DNA of 64,000 bases, from NCBI GenBank assembly GCA_037833965.1, contig AP031356.1:19738501-19802500 (forward strand). Reading direction: 5' to 3'. The position numbers were made by a program, and so were the translations under genes. Below, one piece after another: positions 37,515 to 49,639 of the stretch (position 1 is its first letter; every line of letters starts with the position of its first letter). The stretch is from Marchantia polymorpha subsp. ruderalis (lineage: Eukaryota > Streptophyta > Marchantiopsida > Marchantiales > Marchantiaceae). Below the pieces are notes generated by a model. It did no database searches. It worked only from the letters and a program-made list of their open reading frames with translations, and was not told where the DNA came from.

Positions 37515-37632
37515 TTTCCACTTTATAAAAACAAAGAATTACCAACTAATACACCAACTTGCAAGTGTATGAGTTTCCACTTAATTAGAACAAAAATTTA
37601 CGAACTATTACACCAACCTGCAATTGGATGAC
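37515..37632. repeat. 59-bp imperfect tandem duplication
   Basis: Units starting TTTCCACTT at 37515 and 37574 continue through ACAAA, ACCAACT/ACGAACT and ACACCAAC, with about one difference in five bases. Confidence 0.7.
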
Positions 37633-38659
37633 ATAGGTTGAGTGGTTTTAGTTAAAGATGAAATTGCGCGTGTTTGAGCAAAATTTTGTTAAATTAAATT
37701 GTACAACATTTGTGATGTTGATTAATTGATTTTCATAACATATTCATTATTTGATGATGAAATACTGAAAAAAGGAGTAATTTTAACATAATAAGTATGT
37801 TAGAGCATGTAAATTGTAAGAATTGTGAATATGTACATATTTATTGGAAAAGAAATACGGAAGAAATGAATTGTAATTGGTAATTGCAACCAATATTGTA
37901 TATCACTTCAAAATTATAATATTTAAAATTAGAATAATTCTCTAATATATATTTATGACTACACACTGGATTTACAAAAATGATTTCAAGTTCATGAATT
38001 CGTGTAAAAATTTTGCAAACAACTTATATGTTCATAAAGGTTGCAAAATAAATAATCAGAAGAGAATTCTAATTGGTAATTTTAAAACTAACATGTGAAT
38101 TGTAAAAGATCATGAATGTGTAGATTGAAGTTAGAACACAAAATGATAGAATGCATCTAATGCATAACTGCAGTTAGAAATGTATCTCTCTTCGAAATCC
38201 TGATATCATTAGAGAACTATTGACGGTAATTCACCTGGATACTTATTATGTCACTAAGTCTGAGACTTGAAAGTTGGACAATTTGGCATGGACATTAAAG
38301 CTACAAAAGCATTCTATGTAATAAGGTTTTCCATAGTTATGTCGACTTAATTAAAATGCTCGGCTTATTTCATCATAGCTCACACGCTGATATGGAGCGT
38401 AATTATTTTGAGTGGTCCAAAACTGACAAAACTGTACAAACTTACACATATAAGAGAAGATGCAAATCGAAAGCTGACACAGACAGAGTGATTTGTCAAT
38501 ATTTTGGGTTTGTATTGCGGATTCTCATCGCTTCTAAGATTCTGTGGGGATAACTCTTCATCAAGAAATTTGATGAAGTTTCATTGAGAAAACAAAATTG
38601 TTCAAAGTTTCAGGCTCGGCTGTTCGTCAGCACTGAGTCTTCCGGGGTTGATGCAGAAT

Positions 38660-39419
38660 TCACTGGACCTCGATAGTTCGGACTTGAGTCTTGGGAGCAA
38701 GAATCTTGGGCAAAGTGATTGTCAACACTCCGTTTTCGACCTGGGCCTTCACATTTTCTGTGTCAATATTTTCCGGCAGCCGAAATCTGCGCAGAAAGGT
38801 TCCGCGGGTTCGCTCCACCCGATGCCAAGTGTCGGTCTTCTGGACTTCCTCCTTTTTTCGTTCTCCACTGATTTCTAAGGTTTGACCATCCTCTATCTTC
38901 ACTCTCACGTCCTCGCGCATTAAACCTGAGAAGCGACGTCTTTCGATTATGTTTTCATCAACCCAAGATCCATATCGTTGGGCTTTCATGCACTGCTGCT
39001 GCATCGTTAATACGAGAATGGCATTGCAATTCTACAAGCTTTGCAGATGGCTCGAGGATGCCAAGAGCTCCTCCGTTTGAGATATTCAATGCAAACGATC
39101 GTTCGCGTGCATGGGATTGTTGGAAAGATTCAGATTGATAGGTGAAGGTTAGCAGTCGAGATAGGTTGCAGACGCTTCAGGGCAAGAAAGTACTGATACC
39201 TGGCAGATCTGCTTTGAATATATGTGCTTCCGTAGTCTCCAACCAGTCAACTTGCGTGTTGGCGGCGGCGTTCGCGTCCTTGACGTACTGCCGAGAAGGA
39301 GCGCACTCCTTGTCTCGCAAAGAAAAGTTCTCGAACGGATCCAGTACATGACCGATTATCGGATCGAACCTGTCCATCAGCTGATGAGCTGCCCGATGTA
39401 GAAATGGCGAGCCAGCCAT
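38660..39419 (-). CDS. Small heat-shock protein (HSP20), class I-like
   Basis: ATP-independent chaperone that holds unfolding proteins as part of a large oligomer. Minus-strand exons 39419-39200 and 38925-38660 give 161 residues, the normal size. The alpha-crystallin domain begins at QVDWLETTEAHIFKADLPG and crosses the intron into LMREDVRVKIEDGQTLEISG. It continues through KTDTWHRVERTRGTFLRRFR and ends at ENGVLTITLPK. The C-terminal IEV matches the I-x-I/V docking motif. No organelle targeting is evident. An upstream in-frame ATG at 39500 would add 27 residues; MAGSPFLHRAAHQL was preferred because it gives the usual length. An intron inside the domain is unusual compared with the mostly intronless class I genes of flowering plants. 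Heat-shock elements lie at 40246-40379. Confidence 0.9.
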
Positions 39420-40245
39420 TGCGTATATAACTCTTGCTGTGTACGGATCTATCTTTGTCGACTCAGACGAACGAAGATGGAAATGTGCAAAACCGATCAC
39501 GCGAGCTCTTGGTCAGACCTTCGAGTTCTCAACCGCCTCGTCAGCTATAACTGCCCTGTCCAAGCCCTAGTGGAATCCGATCGGAATCTGAACGCCTGCA
39601 AGGAACACGTAGAATTGACACATTGCACAGTCTCAAACGTGTGGCAGGCAGCAGCTTTTCATCAAAGCAGATGGAGAGTGATGAATTTCAGATTTGATTG
39701 AAGGTGAGAGATTTCGCGGGTTTTCAAGGAGCGGCATATTTCTGTGCAGTTGTTACAAGTTTTCTCGATTACTCATGTTCGGACGAAAACCTTGCATCAG
39801 TTTTTAGTCGAACCACTTGTGTAATAGTAATGCAAGCCCTAATCATAACTGCACAATTGTCCCTAAGTCAAGGGACGGGGTCCATACGTGACGAGTGACC
39901 TCTTGATTTCACCAGCTGTAGAGTGATATCAACTTCTCGATCGGGAATCTGTTCGGTTCAGCGTCAGTTACATGGACAGATGGCAATTGGCGTCTAATCT
40001 CGTCCTGCTCGAGTACTCCTGGTCGCCGTGAATTACGAATCCCGAAGTACACAACCATCAAGATTCCGATGCGAATGGACAACACCAATGTGCCACCACA
40101 GCTCTCGAAACGGAAGCGAGCTCCAGCCTCAAATCAATGTTCCTCCGAGTCGCCTGCGGGAGGCCGATGCCCTTTGCTCTGTCGATACGCCGAGGCCGAG
40201 GATCAGTGAGTATATGAGCTCCGTGTGTCTGGTAATTCTGGAGGT

Positions 40246-40379
40246 TTCTAGAACTACCAGGACGTGAGTTCTGAGTTTCTTGACTTCCACAGGCGCACGT
40301 TCTCAGAAGATTCGCAATAGTTCGACGAGAAGCACATCAGTCCCTTGACAGTTTCTTGCCGGAAGTTTCTAGAATTTTC
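40246..40379 (-). promoter_or_regulatory. Heat-shock element array upstream of HSP20
   Basis: 40362-40379 reads GAAgtTTCtaGAAttTTC, four perfect alternating nGAAn units, the consensus for heat-shock factor trimers. A second site at 40246-40253 is TTCTAGAA. On the minus strand a TATA-like CATATACTC lies about 30 bp further on, near 40208-40216, which would place a start site near 40180. The HSP20 coding start is about 750 bp beyond that, so the leader would be long or contain an intron. Confidence 0.65.
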
Positions 40380-41568
40380 CACGTCTCTCGTCTCCGGCTA
40401 TAACAACGCCATTTCGCACTTACTGATCTTTAGCTCCTCGATCAGTAAGGATGTCCAATCCGTCTGCCGTAGGGTCTTTTGCTAACAAATCGTTAGTACA
40501 GTACGAGTCCAATATCGTATTTAGAATGTTCGAAGGAACCTGCACCAGAGCTGGCCGCTTAGACTCTATTCTAAGTTACGTGTACCACAGTAGCCTGAAA
40601 TTTCATGTACCATATTGCCTAATTCGCATATGATACAGTAGTATAACTGGGTTGGTGAACTGAATTTCCGAAGTACATGTGTAACTGCAATACATGCAGA
40701 TTGTTTTCTATATTGAAGTAGATATGGGACCAAAAGAGCCCACTACTAAGGTTGTGCATTTATTTATTTACTAAACTCCTCGAGTGCTGCAGTTCTAGGA
40801 TTGGAATTAACGAAGGACAGCATTAACAAATGAATACATGTTATTTAGTCAAGTGCATCCTGAAGAATTTCCAACATTTTTTACCCTTTATTATTTATGA
40901 GAAAAAGAAAACAACTGAAATATCTTTCGACACAAACTGTCTAATATCATGTTGCCCGGTGTATATATGTAAATTTCAGGCAACTATCACTTTAATTCAG
41001 GTAACTCATTTAGTCGTTCACATATGAAAACCACCATAAGATAATAGTCTTTTTCAGTTTTTGGAATGTGAATCTAAGTATTGAACTTATAACTCTCACT
41101 AGTTTAATTCTCATTTCTTTGTTAGCTAATCAGAGATTGGTTAAAAAGTTTAAGATTCATTTTGATATCTTTACACAGCAAATATTTTCAATTTTCAATT
41201 TCGATGCATTTTACGTTTATTGTTGTCTCTTAAGGTGTCTTCTACACTTATATTTTTTGATAGAAATGTATTTTTTTGTATTTTTTTCGAAAATGCATCA
41301 AATTATTTTTAATTAGCACCAATTAATTTTTCTACATAAAGTATATTACGTCTTGTCTTCTTCATCGTATCCATGTTTTCCTTACTCAAATGTACAAATG
41401 TATTATCTTAGATGCAACTGAAATTCACATTGATTCTATGTTCATGAGGAATATAAAAATTTACTAAGACTTGAGATCTGATATTTTTGATAACAAATGT
41501 GATATACATCTCACTTATGAATGGATAGAGAAGTTTGATATGTGATGTAGTTGACGATATTGGAGTTG

Positions 41569-41619
41569 TACGTGACTTGAGAGTATCAAGTCACGTAACA
41601 TGATTATCGCTAATCATGT
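41569..41619. repeat. Two adjacent perfect hairpins
   Basis: 41569-41597 has 12-bp arms (TACGTGACTTGA and complement) around GAGTA. 41598-41619 has 9-bp arms (ACATGATTA and complement) around TCGC. They lie directly next to each other in AT-rich spacer. Confidence 0.9.
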
Positions 41620-43249
41620 ACATAGCAGAGTTTTTGAGTGACAAAATCTAGATGGAAGAAAAACATTAGCATGGGATGAGGTTGGAAGACATAATTTTGT
41701 AACCGAGTTACGTCATTGAACTATGATCTTATATGGGATGATTATTGATACTACACTTGACTAATTTTCTGAAAATGCATTAATAAGGGATGGATTTAAA
41801 ACTAAAAATAGTAAAATTTTTATCATCAATATATCCGAAGAACATTGAAATGATTGAACTATAATATAACTACTGTAATAAGATTGTGATTGAAAGAATC
41901 ATCCTCCACATTTTGATGAGTAGACATAACAGACATTATATGAATGGAAGTGTAACTCAAGACAATTTGAAGTAGCACGGAAAATCAATAAAAAATATAT
42001 CATGCACATGTGTTTTCCCTGTGTACTCATTAGGGTCATCCTTATGGCAGTTCACTAAAAATAATGTTTGTGAAGAGGGTTGAAACTAGTAGGTTAGAGT
42101 TTCAGTAGTAGAAAGCCACTCTCTGCTCTCATTTAGCATCTAAGTAAAGTAGTAATCTCCTGATCTCGCTGATTTCCTTTGGCCGAATCCTTCAGATCTA
42201 TTGAATATTGCTCCCCTGTCAGATATCACTTTGTGCTGCATTCTCCCTCGAGATACATCTGAAGGAGGCCACCTGTTTCATAAGCTGTCAGAGAAGCATC
42301 ACTGTCTGCCAGGTTTGTGCGTGATTTTCAAGTCTGGAGCCCGATTGCAACACGCCAAGCACAAGAGATGAAGCCTGCGGAAGGCACAGACCGCCGTCGT
42401 CTGAGCCACCAAACGGATTCAGCTTAGTTTGGACCCACCTCGGTTCAGACGACAGTTCTGTACCTTCAATTGCAAATCGAATCACTCGAAACTGATGGTA
42501 AAGCTGCATCTGCATCGTTTATTCTACGATTACAATCTAGGGACGGCGTCTATTCATTTTCAGGCAGTTTAGTGAGCCGTATGCGGAGAATTTGTACGTT
42601 CATCATGATTTTTCTCTATTCTTTATGCTGTGGATGGTAGTATCTGATGAATGGGTCGAATTTACAGAATCCCCGGCGCTGAGAGTGCTGGAAATTTGCA
42701 GTAATGCAGGTTAGAGACAAAGCCCGTTAAATTAGGGAAATGATGAATCTGTCAAGGGGTCAGGTCGAGGGTGCGGACGGAGAAAGGGCAAACACTGAAG
42801 GGACATGTCTACTGGCGTCTCATCTGGCTTATGCAAAACCTCACACTTAAGGCAACAAATCAGACCACGCAGAGGTCATGCAAAGCCACCACCTCACACG
42901 AAAGCAAAGCAGAGACTACAATTAGCACCGGTGGCTGTAAGATTTGGGCATGGGATGTGAAGGAACACGAGTTACGCCGACGAGTCTCGAGTTTAATCAC
43001 GACCATGACGATGCCCGTAGATTTTGGTCGCGGAACACCATGATTTTGGACCAGATTAAAGCAGGAAAAAGGTGCGATAAGTAAATTGGAAACTTCAGCC
43101 CCGAACTTTTACGAGAGAATCTGACTGGCAGCATTAATCCGGTTTACATGAGACGAGAGCAACAAAAGAGATAATTATAAAATCGCAAGGGCATGGTCGA
43201 TTTCATGTGAAGGCATTCTACGAAGAAAAAGCAGGCGGAAAGGTTTCCC

Positions 43250-44011
43250 ATGGCGAGAAGTAGGGCAAAGAAGAATCGCGCAGAGAGAGTGACTTCTCCT
43301 CCTCCAACGAGGCGTGCATCTAAGAGTATAGTGATCTGGGAACAACCCCTAGCGTCGACCTCAGGACAGTCGACGTCTAGCCACAGTCAAGAAGGAAAAG
43401 TGGATCAGTATGCAGAATTCGTTAATATGCCGGTGGGAATTCTGGTAGGTTTTCTCGTACCGTTCGCTTTGTGCGCGGACTGGCGCATGATGACGAAGGA
43501 TCAGCGAATTATGCTTCTTGTTCTCTTCCTCGGGACGATGGTTGCTGCTTTCTTGACTTTCATCTACTCCGAGTCCTTCATCCACGCCACCGCATCTTCA
43601 CGTTCTGCTTCTTCCTCCTCGACAATAGAAGCTCATAGGCACTCTAGAACTCTTCATCTGTTTATGTACTTGAGCTTCATGTTCATGATGTTCTTGATCT
43701 GCCTCCAATCTCCAGCGCTAAGGAAGAGCATGCTTCCGAAATTCATTTTTCTCACTGCAATTGCGGGAAATTTCTTTGCGCGTTTCACCCCCACAGCCAG
43801 ACGTTTCGATGCCTGGATCAATTCAGGTCCGCCGAACCTCCAAATACTCAGACATGCAGCGATTTTTCTTGTTCTCTTAGGTTTTAGCCTATCCCTGAAG
43901 AAAGGTTCCATGCACGAAGTCAAGGTGGCCGTCACAAATTCCTACGAAAAAGTTGGCGAAGGTCTTCAGAAGCTGAAGCCTTCGGAACTGAGAAAGATCA
44001 TCAAGAGATGA
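43250..44011 (+). CDS. Unrecognised intronless multi-pass membrane protein
   Basis: A 253-residue open frame with good composition for a gene, whose family I do not recognise. Residues 1-50 are basic and Ser/Thr-rich (MARSRAKKNRAER at the start) and probably cytosolic. About five hydrophobic segments follow: near 61-76, 86-105, 135-151, 162-178 and 200-215. A Ser-rich loop near 114-127 and a His/Arg stretch separate the second and third. The tail is charged and ends in KIIKR, lysine-rich as in some ER-retained proteins. The start at 43250 follows an A/G-rich leader. A single exon with no stop until 44009-44011 supports a real gene. Confidence 0.6.
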   Translation: MARSRAKKNRAERVTSPPPTRRASKSIVIWEQPLASTSGQSTSSHSQEGKVDQYAEFVNMPVGILVGFLVPFALCADWRMMTKDQRIMLLVLFLGTMVAAFLTFIYSESFIHATASSRSASSSSTIEAHRHSRTLHLFMYLSFMFMMFLICLQSPALRKSMLPKFIFLTAIAGNFFARFTPTARRFDAWINSGPPNLQILRHAAIFLVLLGFSLSLKKGSMHEVKVAVTNSYEKVGEGLQKLKPSELRKIIKR

Positions 44012-46831
44012 TGTGGACATTTTTCCTCCACGGTATTTCTCTGAAAGTAGACATGCAGTGATTTGGGTGCACTGGAGATAATTTTCGGCATGGACTTGAC
44101 TATGGAAATCTGTCATATTCATGGATATAGTCTAGATGCAGCTTGCAAACTAAAGCATAATCTTAATCCCTCCTCAACAAGACTATTCGTCCATAGCTGC
44201 TGGTAGGATCCTACATTCACTGATCGGCGGCTAGGAGAGCAACTGCAAGCACACCACGCCTTCAGCAAACGCTGTCCAGTGAGTGCGTGTGTGACTTTAG
44301 AAGTCTCAGACACCAGCACCGGAAGAATCTGCAGTGGTACCCGTAGTAGATTTTCTTGTCCAGAAAATCCAGAAAATCGTTGTGAATACAACTGAGCTCA
44401 GAGAAACACGCACTTCAAAATGTCCCGGGTTTTTCCAGAGATTCCCCATGTCCCGTTTTGTGGAACATTTACTCCCAATGTACGATTCTGTCCTGTGAGG
44501 TTCCTCTCTTGAACAGTTTTTAGGACCAGGAAAGTACAAGACCAGAAAAAATGAAGATGCAAGGTACAAGATGTCGTGCACCATCTTGCGGCCGAGTTGT
44601 CCCAGCTAATGATCCGGCTGAACTGAATCTCTGCTCCTGTAACGAGTCCGCATTAAGCTGAATAATTTGCCAGCACCGACCAGCTACTCGTTGTTGTTAA
44701 AACACTCAGAGCGAGCTGTTTTACAATTCTAGCTGTTGATAATTTGTAAGATTTGTAGTCGATAATCGACCTGGATTTAGGAAGTGCATGAACCAGGTAC
44801 CTTTGTATAGGTCATTGACAAAAATCTGGAGAGGTCACCATCTTTGTGCTGTCCTTGTCTTTTGCCGCTACAGGTCACAAACTTTTGTATGCAGCATGCA
44901 GAATTTGCTTCTGCATGAACAGTTAGGGTTATTGTCAGAGTATGCCTTGATTCCAGGAGTATGCACCGCACTTCAGCTTATTCATCTTCAGGTGCCAATG
45001 CACCTTCTGTGTGTGCATGATTTCTGTTATGCCTGATTTCTGTTACAAACTCTCCTTTGTGAGCTGGTATCGATCCAGATGTGGTATGACTCTCGTTTGT
45101 CCTCGCTGGCCTCAGCACGGACAGTTTTCTAAAGCAACACTTTGCTGGAGGCTGATAGTGCTGCTTCAACGCAAAGAATCAATCGCTACCCACGGGCAGT
45201 GAATGACTAATGTCGTTATGTGACCTTACCATTTCAACGCAGAATCCAGATCTCTCCATGTCAACAGATACTATCTCACGGGCCAAAACTATCGTAAATC
45301 TTATGGTTTATTTTCTCGATTATTACGACAGTAGACAGACGGAGCCTCACAATATGAGAGCGAGACCGCTGTAATATCGATAGAATCATGAATTGTGCAT
45401 TGGAACGTGAGTTAATAATATCCAACTAAATGCTAAATGCAAGACACGTGAAACAACTTGAATAACACGCTTATTTGATTGATAATTGTGTAACATCATC
45501 AATCAAACAAACGAGGCTGAACTCGTAAGCTATTCCGACTCTTAAAACTCGTTCGTCTTGTCAGGATCAGTACCCAATCGTAACTACAGATTTTACAATG
45601 GAGTCGCGAGGATTAGAATTGAGGTATCTATGGGCAGAAGAAGAGACTTAGGTTTTGGTTTAGTGTCTAGTCAAGCTTATGCCATCTGATCTTCTTGTAT
45701 GTGAGTCAACTACGATCTCAGATTAATGAAATTAATCATCCGCTAATCTTATACAGAGGGTATCCAATCAGGTAAGCCCTTCTTAAGATTTCAAACGTGA
45801 TGAACTTCATAGTGTTCTCATAATTATGCTTATATTTTCAAGACTTACTCAATTTCTGGAGGATCGATTTAGCAAAAGATGCCGCAGTGCTGCCACCTAA
45901 AATGAAATCAACGATCAACAGTATGAGCAACTTGATCCACGAGAAAACAAAATTGTGCTTTATTCTTTATCTTGCGGTAGCTGGCTATTAGAACTTGAAT
46001 CAGAGATCTCGCCCATGAAGGAATTCACCGTAACTAGCATTTTCATAAAAACACAAAATTATTTCCTCGATTCATCCTGAAAAGAGCATCAATGCTGCAA
46101 CAACTAATCCACCAATTGCAGCAGGATTAAGTTGTCATCTAATGCTTCAACCAGCACAAGGTAAAGAAAACCAATTTTTGTGTGAAATGAATACCAAGCC
46201 TTATATAATTTTCAATCACAAATTAGGCTTACTTCAAAGTAAAAGTGAGTAGATCTTAAGTTTACCTTAAGTTTACATATAAAACTACCTAAAGGAATAT
46301 GATGTCCACCAGACAGCAACAATCTCCTTACCCTCAACTTGAAATATAGTTACCATTTACTCATGTACAGAAATATATTGATATATGAGAACACATCAAT
46401 CCAAAAAAGTGTTTTATCAATCTTAGCGATATAAAAAAAACTTTTAATTAGTCTATCTTTGATCAACGTAGGAAGATGATGTATCATAGGCATGATATAC
46501 TTTATGAGACATTCAAGTTCTTCCCGTCGCTGCTTCAAGATTTGACTAAGAACGGTGTATTTTATTACTTTTTTAAGTGAATCCAAGTTAAACAAGGTAT
46601 ATACATTGGCTTGATATATTGGAAGAATAAACATTAAAATAATTACATTGCTAAATAGAACTAAATGTATGATCCAAGATAGGAGTGATGATTCCATAAC
46701 CTGATCTAAGGGAGCTAAGGTGTTTACAGGCAGCGAACTGAAGAATGAACATATTAGAGATCATGTTAAGCTAAATCCAGACGTGAGTATTAATCAACAA
46801 TAATACTGTGGGATTCATGATGAAGCTTTAA
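44012..46831. other. Spacer, no firm gene
   Basis: 44012 to about 44150 is probably the 3' flank of the membrane-protein gene. The rest has short open frames on both strands without domains. One hydrophobic frame at 46350-46697 is listed separately. I see no RNA gene or mobile element. Confidence 0.45.
46350..46697 (-). CDS. Possible small hydrophobic protein (weak)
   Basis: A 115-codon frame in AT-rich DNA, with hydrophobic stretches near residues 6-27 and 98-112 and a basic middle. It resembles nothing known to me, and the composition could produce such a frame by chance. It lies just downstream of the F-box gene on the same strand. Confidence 0.15.
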   Translation of the reverse strand: MESSLLSWIIHLVLFSNVIILMFILPIYQANVYTLFNLDSLKKVIKYTVLSQILKQRREELECLIKYIMPMIHHLPTLIKDRLIKSFFYIAKIDKTLFWIDVFSYINIFLYMSKW

Positions 46832-48025
46832 TCACGGTTGTGCTTGAAAGGATGGAAGTATGGCCCAAAAATCTTTGCAGTTCGCTTTTCCATTCGAAGA
46901 ATCTCGCCATAAGCGAAGCAAAGTGTGCCTAAAAGTTGTGGTGTTTTGAACTGCAATTCGAATTCCCTGTCGACTGCCTCTCATGACATGAAAAAACTTC
47001 TCTCCACATCCGATTCCATAATATTCCCCGCAATAGTTTCTGCCATTGTTCCTCTGCTCTTTCTTGATAGGATCCAGCATCTTCTGTGTCATAGGTGGCA
47101 CCTTGAACTCAGGACCAATGTTTTTGATCCGCGCATCTTGTAACCAAGCCGGATAAGGAAGAGGCCAGTTGTAGTCGTGCTGGAGATTCATTGTCATAAT
47201 CTTGTTACTGCAGACTGCTATCTGGAATTGCCACAGAGGAGGCGCGGGCAATTCTGCTCTACACCACCTCTCATGTTTGATGTCGAACTTCAGTACCATC
47301 TTGAAGAACTTCCAGCGTCTCAGACAAAGGAATCCCCAATACAAACACTCATTGAGAACTATGCTCTTGTTGTCTCCAACTATTTGAAAGGATGCGATAT
47401 TATCTCTCGACGAAGAAGGGATGGGTGCAGACACTCTCCACCTGCAGCAAGCAGAATCGTACAGCAGCGTCACTCCAGAAAGCAGGCCTGCGAGCAGAAG
47501 TTTGTAGACACCTGTCGTCTTGTCCACAAATATGGCTGTTAATAAATTCCTGTCGTCCATCAGTAGCCTCTCGTGCGGAGGTCGGAATTCGTGAGGTAGA
47601 ATCATCTCCCTGTATGTTTGTGTGACAAGATTATAGACAGCTAACTGATGGTTGTGGTCGTTCGTGAGAAAGAATACCAATCCTCTATCCGCCGCCACAA
47701 TTCGATATGCTGACCACATCCAAGGAAGCCATCTCTTTTCCCACACATTTTTCTTGGGATTGAAGATGCTCAGAAAACTTCTTTCCCTTCGTTTGGCGAT
47801 GGGGATGTTCAGCAAACTGTGGTGGTGAAGAAGAACAGCTTCCTCGCTAGCATGAAGAAGATATCCTAAGGAAATGCTAATCATATGTTTCCAACTTTTG
47901 CTCACCAAACGATACTCCTTCAGATCCTTAGTTAACACACGTTTGAGGATGTTGGAGATGACATCAAGTGGCAATTCTACCAAGGGATCAACGAATTTTC
48001 CTGATGTCTCTCGAGAATTATCCAT
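46832..48025 (-). CDS. F-box protein
   Basis: Likely substrate receptor of an SCF ubiquitin ligase. Single exon, 397 residues. The F-box lies at about 14-58: VELPLDVISNILKRVL, then KEYRLVSKSWKHMIS. This is the segment that binds SKP1/ASK. The remainder resembles the kelch or F-box-associated beta-propeller repeats of plant F-box proteins, with motifs such as FNPKKNVWEKRWLP, LAVYNLVTQTYREM, LYDSACCRWRVSAP and KFDIKHERWCRAELP at roughly regular spacing. The target cannot be predicted. No intron, stop or frameshift is needed. The gene stands alone. Confidence 0.88.
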   Translation of the reverse strand: MDNSRETSGKFVDPLVELPLDVISNILKRVLTKDLKEYRLVSKSWKHMISISLGYLLHASEEAVLLHHHSLLNIPIAKRRERSFLSIFNPKKNVWEKRWLPWMWSAYRIVAADRGLVFFLTNDHNHQLAVYNLVTQTYREMILPHEFRPPHERLLMDDRNLLTAIFVDKTTGVYKLLLAGLLSGVTLLYDSACCRWRVSAPIPSSSRDNIASFQIVGDNKSIVLNECLYWGFLCLRRWKFFKMVLKFDIKHERWCRAELPAPPLWQFQIAVCSNKIMTMNLQHDYNWPLPYPAWLQDARIKNIGPEFKVPPMTQKMLDPIKKEQRNNGRNYCGEYYGIGCGEKFFHVMRGSRQGIRIAVQNTTTFRHTLLRLWRDSSNGKANCKDFWAILPSFQAQP

Positions 48026-48999
48026 CTCTTTGATTCTTCTTGTTAGCTATGCGCTTGATTTTTCTTGAAATTCTTCTTATCGCTCAACCCTCTCCCTCGT
48101 ACCATCATAGCTCAATGATCTGACGAGACAATCGATCCCTGCAATAAGCATTTCTGCGCCTACAGCTTGTTGTGTGAAGATCTACATCCGCAGACTCGTT
48201 ACCGCGCCTTGTCATCGTCGACGATTTTCATACAAGCGGTTATGTGTCACCATCTCCATGATTGGAGTTGATGGAACTGGTAGTTCAAACATGAAGGAGC
48301 GTACTATTCTTGATCTTTCAAAAGATAAACCAAAAAATTTGCATGATCCGCGGTTCGCGCGGTGGAGCTCACCGCGCCTAAAGTGCGATGTTATCCACTC
48401 AAATTGTTTGAATATTATGATTAAAACAAATTATATATATGATCAATAAAAAGTAATTTTCAATTATTATCCACAAATAATTTGATCTAGTAATTTAAAA
48501 ATCATAATTCTATTTTTTTTTATAGTATGAATTGTAAATTATTTGAAAAATTTTCGTATTTATTATTTTGATGATTTTTTTTATTTGAATTTTTGTCAAA
48601 TTATAAAAATATATATTATTTTACTATAATGATCATAATCTAATAAAAATATTATGAGAATTATAATCTACTTACAGTTATTGGGATGATTTCTTTAAAT
48701 AATGATTGAAGATATTTAATCTATCATTTTCCTGATATTCAATATCAAGTAGTTCATCAAAATTTGTATAATGATTGAAAACATGATTTTTTTTAATCTT
48801 ATATTAATACTATTCTATTCAATAAAATAATTTACTTAAATTTTTTTAAATAAATTTTTTAAGTAGAATGATTTTACAACGGAATAAATCAAATGCGTAA
48901 GTTAAAAATTTTCAAATTGTATTCAAAAATTAATCAGAACGAATATCAAATATATGTGATTTTACGTTTAAGGTTTACATTGATGTAACGTAATATGAT
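48026..48999. other. F-box 5' flank and AT-rich spacer
   Basis: The first 300 bases are probably promoter and leader of the F-box gene. At 48357-48377 lies a GC-rich hairpin, GCGCGGTG-GAGCT-CACCGCGC. Beyond about 48430 the sequence is extremely AT-rich and may belong to the LTR of the copia element on the right. Confidence 0.4.
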
Positions 49000-49321
49000 A
49001 TGTTTGCATTTGTATTTTACATCAACTTATACATTCAATATCATGAAACATGAGATTTCACAAACACAAACTGAGAATGTTAAAAGAAGTATAAATAAAG
49101 CCAACCAGTAAAATAAGTGGTTATGAAAATACGTCCACGTGAACATCAAGATCTTTATATAAAGAACCTACAAACGTTCAAGGTGAGATATGTTTTCACT
49201 TCCTATATATACATGGTAGCCGATACTCTAGGTTTAACACTAACTAGTGTAAGACTAATATTAATTCTAATTTGAGTCAAATTAACTTAAATTTAATATA
49301 AGACTTGAGTTACTTCTAACA
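49000..49321 (-). repeat. Probable 3' LTR start of the minus-strand copia element
   Basis: On the minus strand, AAAGTGAAGAT (a polypurine-tract-like sequence) is followed at 49321 by TGTTAGAAGTAACTCAAGTC. This matches the usual arrangement of polypurine tract and LTR start in copia elements. A TATA-like TATATATAGG follows near 49200. The left end of the LTR could not be placed, and no second LTR was found near 58-60 kb. Confidence 0.4.
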
Positions 49322-49639
49322 ATCTTCACTTTAAATCATGTTGTGAGTACAATAACCTCCATAACTTATATAATTATTTTGTGAGATATTTTGAAAAAAA
49401 TATAACAATTTACTTCTAGTTGTAGCAATAATATTAAGACGTAATTAAAACATGATAGAGTAAAAATATAGAGAGTAAAAGTAATTGATATTAAACTCTA
49501 CTTGTGTTATTCATTCAAAACTTGCATAGTAACATAATTTCTACTAAAACTTTCAAAAAGAATAAAATGTTGATCAACACATAAGTTGGATTGAATTTAC
49601 AATTAATCTTGATTAGCTAAATACTTTCATCAAATATTG

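Larger units (their letters stand above)
34360..38659. other. AT-rich spacer, no gene seen
   Basis: Apart from the repeats listed separately, I see no coding region. The open frame at 36468-36722 and neighbours lack any recognisable domain. A short GC-rich island at about 37125-37220 (GGCGCATTAGGCGC and related) stands out from its surroundings but could not be assigned. Confidence 0.5.
39420..43249. other. Spacer between HSP20 and membrane-protein genes
   Basis: 39420-40380 probably holds the HSP20 leader and promoter. About 40800-42050 is AT-rich with paired hairpins (listed separately). 42050-43249 has no convincing gene and should include the promoter of the gene starting at 43250. The 90-codon frame at 42771-43043 has no recognisable features. 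Confidence 0.5.

Noticed and set aside
38660-39500. ATG at 39500 as the HSP20 start
   Set aside because: It would add 27 residues not typical of class I proteins. The ATG at 39419 gives the usual length.
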